Positions 60,918 to 64,000 of a DNA stretch of 64,000 bases are shown here, one piece after another. Each line of letters opens with the position of its first letter. Position 1 is the stretch's first letter. The stretch lies in assembly GCA_964426305.1 (NCBI GenBank), contig CAYRPO010000001.1, positions 1 through 64,000 on the forward strand. Direction: 5' to 3'. This DNA is from CAYRPO01 sp964426305. GTDB lineage: Bacteria; Patescibacteriota; Saccharimonadia; Saccharimonadales; CAIOMD01. The notes under the pieces were generated by a model that saw nothing but the letters and a program-made list of their open reading frames with translations, did not search any database and was not told where the DNA came from. Both the position numbers and the translations under genes were made by a program.

Positions 60918-62513
60918 ATGGATGCTGGTCGACAACAAGACGAACAAAACACACAACGACGTGCCCGGATCTTGGGTATAGGGTATGATGATCTGTCGGG
61001 TCGCCAGGTGTCACTCTATGACAATGTGTTGTCGATTGCAGAGATGTATAGCTACAAAATGGTCCCTATATACGCCGATGTCAACAATGTAAAATTTGGC
61101 ATTACAAACAACGCTTCTCAAGCTACTATGCAGGCGCTTGTGCAAAGATTTACTGATCAGCGTGTTACGTTCTCGATGATATCTGACAGTAGTTTTCGTG
61201 ATTTGATGCGACGTTATGATCCGCCAAAGACAGTTGTGTATCAAGACATCTCTCTTTCGTCGAACGATGTTGATGCGCAACTGAGTGCCGTTTCTGCAAC
61301 CTTGTCTCAGGTGCGTGCTGACGATATGCTTGCCTATACCGTGCAACAAGCCTATAGGCTTAAAGCATCTGATATACATTTTGAAACCGATGAAGATTCG
61401 GTGCGGATTCGCATACGCGTCGACGGCGTCCTGCATCCTGTAGCTGTGTTGAGTCCGGACAAATACCGTCAACTCATATCCAGTCTGGCAGTTGCCGCCA
61501 ATGTATCGACTAGCTCAGATGATGCCCAGACAGGCCACATTAATACCCAATATCATTTGGCCGACGGCAGTGATGTCACGGTGAATGCTCGTGTTGAGAC
61601 AGTCCCAACAGTACATGGCATGGATGCAGTATTGCGGCTGTTTACGGTTAACTCAGAACTTATGCGTATCGATAAACTGGGGCTGAGCGCGGACGAACAG
61701 GACATCATCAGTGACATCATCAGTCATCCAAATGGTTTGGTTTTGTTTGTTGGTCCAACAGGTTCAGGAAAAACAACCACGCTATACAGTATCATTAATG
61801 AGCTCAATCATCCGGAGCGTAAAATCATCACCCTTGAAGATCCGGTTGAATATAACATAAAAGGTATAACACAGATTCCTGTTGAATCTCGTGGTCAGGC
61901 AGAGGGCTTTGCAGAGAAATTTCGTGCTGTATTGCGGCTAGATCCGGACGTCATCATGGTCGGTGAGATTCGTGATCATGACACTGCGCGTACTGCTTTG
62001 CAATCTGCTTTAACAGGGCATTTAGTACTGTCGACATATCATGCTAGTTCAGCATGTGCCGCACTGACGCGGTTGCTTGACTCGGTCGGAGATAACCCGC
62101 TGTTTATGTCTGCCATCCGGCTTGTGCAAGCACAACGCCTTGTGCGCCGACTCGATGAGAATACGAAGCAAGCATATACTCCCGATACACAAACCGTAGC
62201 GTGGATACAGCGTGTAGTTGACTCGTTGCCATCGCGCATCCCGCGACCATCGCTTGATGGGCTGCAACTATATAGGCCGGGATCGTCAACGGAAAACCCC
62301 TTTGGGTTCACGGGGCAGTTTGCGCTTCGAGAGCTGTTACTTATGACCGAAGGACTCGAACGTGAACTGCGCCGTGATCGACACGAAATCACCACTGCGA
62401 GCCTGGAGCGTGCTGCGGTTGAGGATGGCATGATGACGATGTTGCAATCTGGCGTACTGCGTGTCATCGCTGGTGAAACCGCTCTTGAAGAAGTCCTGCG
62501 CGTCGTCGCGTAG
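60918..62513 (+). CDS. PilB/GspE-type secretion ATPase without the zinc motif
   Basis: A 531-aa ATPase of type IV pilus or type II-like machines. An N-terminal helical domain 'VLSIAEMYSYKMVPIYADVN' is followed by N2E 'AYRLKASDIHFETDEDSVRI', Walker A 'GLVLFVGPTGSGKTTTLYSI', Asp box 'IITLEDPVEYNIKGITQIPV', Walker B 'LRLDPDVIMVGEIRDHDTAR' and the His box 'LTGHLVLSTYHASSA'. The C-terminal part has 'NPFGFTGQFALRELLLM' where PilB/GspE carry a tetracysteine zinc site before GYxGR; no cysteine is present there. TATACT is 8 nt before the ATG, no SD. No other pilus genes are in the window. Confidence 0.92.
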   Translation: MDAGRQQDEQNTQRRARILGIGYDDLSGRQVSLYDNVLSIAEMYSYKMVPIYADVNNVKFGITNNASQATMQALVQRFTDQRVTFSMISDSSFRDLMRRYDPPKTVVYQDISLSSNDVDAQLSAVSATLSQVRADDMLAYTVQQAYRLKASDIHFETDEDSVRIRIRVDGVLHPVAVLSPDKYRQLISSLAVAANVSTSSDDAQTGHINTQYHLADGSDVTVNARVETVPTVHGMDAVLRLFTVNSELMRIDKLGLSADEQDIISDIISHPNGLVLFVGPTGSGKTTTLYSIINELNHPERKIITLEDPVEYNIKGITQIPVESRGQAEGFAEKFRAVLRLDPDVIMVGEIRDHDTARTALQSALTGHLVLSTYHASSACAALTRLLDSVGDNPLFMSAIRLVQAQRLVRRLDENTKQAYTPDTQTVAWIQRVVDSLPSRIPRPSLDGLQLYRPGSSTENPFGFTGQFALRELLLMTEGLERELRRDRHEITTASLERAAVEDGMMTMLQSGVLRVIAGETALEEVLRVVA

Positions 62514-62519
62514 CCGTCA

Positions 62520-63650
62520 CTAGTCGGAAAAAACGGCCGCTACAACAGGGACCACTCGTTCATCGAGTGCGTCAGGTACAATTTCATCGACCGTTGGGTT
62601 TGTAACCAGGCCGGCAATTGCTTCAGCTGCAGCAACTTTATGCGATTCAGTAATGGGGCTGCCTGTGTCCAGGGCTCCCCTAAAAATACCGGGAAAAGCC
62701 AGGACGTTGTTGATCTGGTTCGGGAAATCACTGCGGCCCGTAGCTATGATTGCTGCACCGGCAGCCTTTGCGTCGTCAGGCATGATCTCGGGATCTGGAT
62801 TGGCAAGCGCAAATACGATTGGGTCTGGCGCCATACTGCGCACCATGTCTGCAGTCAAAAGACCGGCTTTACTGACTCCCACGACAACATCAGCTCCTCG
62901 TAGCACGTGCTCTAGGCTACCTCGAACGTCCCGTTTGTTGAGCAGAGCAAGGCCTTTCTTTGACGCGTCAAGACCGTCGCGGCCAACATAAATTGCGCCT
63001 TTACTGTCTACGACCGTAACTTGCGGTGCACCAGCATGATGCATAAGATGCGCTACTGCACTGCCGGCGGCGCCAGCCCCAATCACAACGACCGAAATGT
63101 CGCGGATTTGCTTTTTGACCACTTGCAAGGCATTGGTGAGACCGGCAACAACGACAATTGCAGTGCCATGCTGATCGTCATGCATAATTGGCATGTGCAG
63201 TCGCTTTTTTAGCTCATTTTCAATGTAAAAACAGTTGGGGGCGGCTATATCTTCGAGGTTGATTCCACCAAAACTTGGAGATAAGCGTACGATTGTTTCG
63301 ATGACTTCGTCTGGGTCTTGCGTGTTGAGGACAAGTGGCACGGCATCGATGCCCGCAAATTGCTTAAATAGCATGGCCTTGCCTTCCATGACCGGGAGTG
63401 CACCCTCTGGTCCGATATTTCCTAGTCCTAGCACTGCAGAACCGTCAGAAATGACCGCAACAGTGTTGTTGGTGCTTGTGTAAAGTGGGACGTCTTTGGG
63501 GTGCTTTGCAAGGTGCGCAGCTACCGCGCCAACCCCAGGACTATAATACAAACTCAGATCATGCTTTGTCTCGAGTGGTACTTTGCCGCGTACCTCGAGT
63601 TTTCCGCGCAGATTCAGATGAGCCTGCATACTTTCTTCGTAAATATTCAT
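62520..63650 (-). CDS. Malic enzyme (NAD(P)-dependent, short form)
   Basis: A 376-aa enzyme expected to decarboxylate malate to pyruvate. 'LSLYYSPGVGAVAAHLAKHP' (catalytic Tyr), 'VISDGSAVLGLGNIGPEGAL', 'MPIMHDDQHGTAIVVVAGLT' (metal Asp residues), the nucleotide site 'ISVVVIGAGAAGSAVAHLMH' and 'GRSDFPNQINNVLAFPGIFR' are present. It lacks the phosphotransacetylase-like tail of larger forms. Some relatives prefer other substrates, but the set of motifs is full. ATG 63650 is chosen: TATAGT at 63663-63658 leaves a 7-nt gap and no SD. It ends 6 bp from the convergent PilB-like gene. Confidence 0.92.
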   Translation of the reverse strand: MNIYEESMQAHLNLRGKLEVRGKVPLETKHDLSLYYSPGVGAVAAHLAKHPKDVPLYTSTNNTVAVISDGSAVLGLGNIGPEGALPVMEGKAMLFKQFAGIDAVPLVLNTQDPDEVIETIVRLSPSFGGINLEDIAAPNCFYIENELKKRLHMPIMHDDQHGTAIVVVAGLTNALQVVKKQIRDISVVVIGAGAAGSAVAHLMHHAGAPQVTVVDSKGAIYVGRDGLDASKKGLALLNKRDVRGSLEHVLRGADVVVGVSKAGLLTADMVRSMAPDPIVFALANPDPEIMPDDAKAAGAAIIATGRSDFPNQINNVLAFPGIFRGALDTGSPITESHKVAAAEAIAGLVTNPTVDEIVPDALDERVVPVVAAVFSD

Positions 63651-63764
63651 ATGATTTACTATACGCTGTTTTGACGGTTGTTTTAGACTTTTCAATCAAG
63701 AGATTTTGTGTTATAGTGGTTCAGATATACGTATTAGTAAGCTAATTTTGGGAAACAACGTAAG

Positions 63765-64000
63765 ATGCAAAGTCTCATTCAGAAGATCGAAGCTGCCTAC
63801 AAGAAGTCGCAGATTGTCGATGTAAAAACCGGTGATACCGTTCGCGTGCACCAGAAAATTAAAGAAGGCAGCAAAGAGCGCGTTCAGATTTTTGAAGGTA
63901 TGGTGATTCGCACCAATCGTGCGGGCAGCCTGACTAACACAATTGTTGTCCGTCGCATTGCGAGTGGTGTTGGTGTCGAAAAGAGCTTCTTGCTTCATAG
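63765..64000 (+). CDS. rplS: Ribosomal protein L19 (5' part, cut by the window edge)
   Basis: The first 78 codons are visible: MQSLIQKIEAAYKKSQ followed by 'VKTGDTVRVHQKIKEGSKER', 'VQIFEGMVIRTNRAGSLTNT', 'IVVRRIASGVGVEKSFLLHS'. This matches L19, which lies at the 30S-50S interface. A TATAGT box (63712-63717) and a leader of about 45 nt precede it; GGGAAACAACGTAAG offers only a weak SD. The start region is divergent from malic enzyme. The stop lies beyond the window. Confidence 0.95.
   Translation, partial: MQSLIQKIEAAYKKSQIVDVKTGDTVRVHQKIKEGSKERVQIFEGMVIRTNRAGSLTNTIVVRRIASGVGVEKSFLLH

Noticed and set aside
1..64000. CRISPR arrays, IS elements with transposases, rRNA genes
   Set aside because: I saw no regularly spaced identical repeats, no transposase motifs and no rRNA signatures in the window.

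Overview
The window reads as chromosome from a Candidatus Saccharibacteria (TM7/Patescibacteria) genome, probably a free-living or environmental lineage. The assignment rests on gene content and style, not on an rRNA gene, so it is an inference. Genes are short and densely packed, with many ATGA overlaps. TGA is an ordinary stop. Single-pass membrane proteins with Ser/Thr-rich tails are common. Central carbon metabolism is minimal, with a two-subunit transketolase, RpiB, Rpe, class II aldolase and GAPDH, and no biosynthetic operons appear. Many genes start 5-9 nt after a -10 box with no Shine-Dalgarno sequence, which suggests leaderless mRNAs.

Layout. 1-1423: the end of a cell-envelope sugar locus (glycosyltransferase, galE). 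About 1480-7155: an accessory island ending at tRNA-Gln(TTG). It holds a large serine recombinase, a replication-relaxation protein, an array of long hairpins, an Abi-alpha-like protein, a flavin split-barrel protein, two small plasmid/phage-type proteins and a 130-aa protein built from an internal duplication. 7381-13900: an NRAMP-like transporter, a two-component system, type II NADH dehydrogenase and a GlcD/Dld-type flavoprotein. 13943-15209: a SAM riboswitch and metK. 15286-23589: secreted or anchored proteins, DsbB, two AI-2E-family permeases, an HdeD-like protein, RmuC and a GH63-like hydrolase. 23644-27756: YajQ and pheST.

27757-28888 is the largest stretch without an ordinary gene. 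It holds what looks like a single structured RNA of about 445 nt, with its own promoter and a strong terminator. It is followed by a separately promoted 55-aa zinc-ribbon protein that ends in a 15-bp hairpin. I do not recognise the RNA; it is the best candidate for something undescribed.

28889-37207: ABC and RND exporters, FKBP, glutaredoxin and thioredoxin reductase, MarR, a fasciclin protein and GDPD. 37263-44743: a sugar-phosphate cluster (ppa, gap, rpiB, rpe, split transketolase, fba, a PfkB kinase) giving lower glycolysis plus a non-oxidative pentose-phosphate route. 44764-50626: an unknown protein with a LOG-type protein, uvrB and ClC. 50669-54240: gatCAB with a membrane-anchored HEPN-like gene between gatA and gatB. 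54245-59641: galU, small membrane proteins and dnaE. 59645-64000: a CAP protein, a SpoU methylase, a PilB/GspE ATPase without its zinc cysteines, malic enzyme and the start of rplS.
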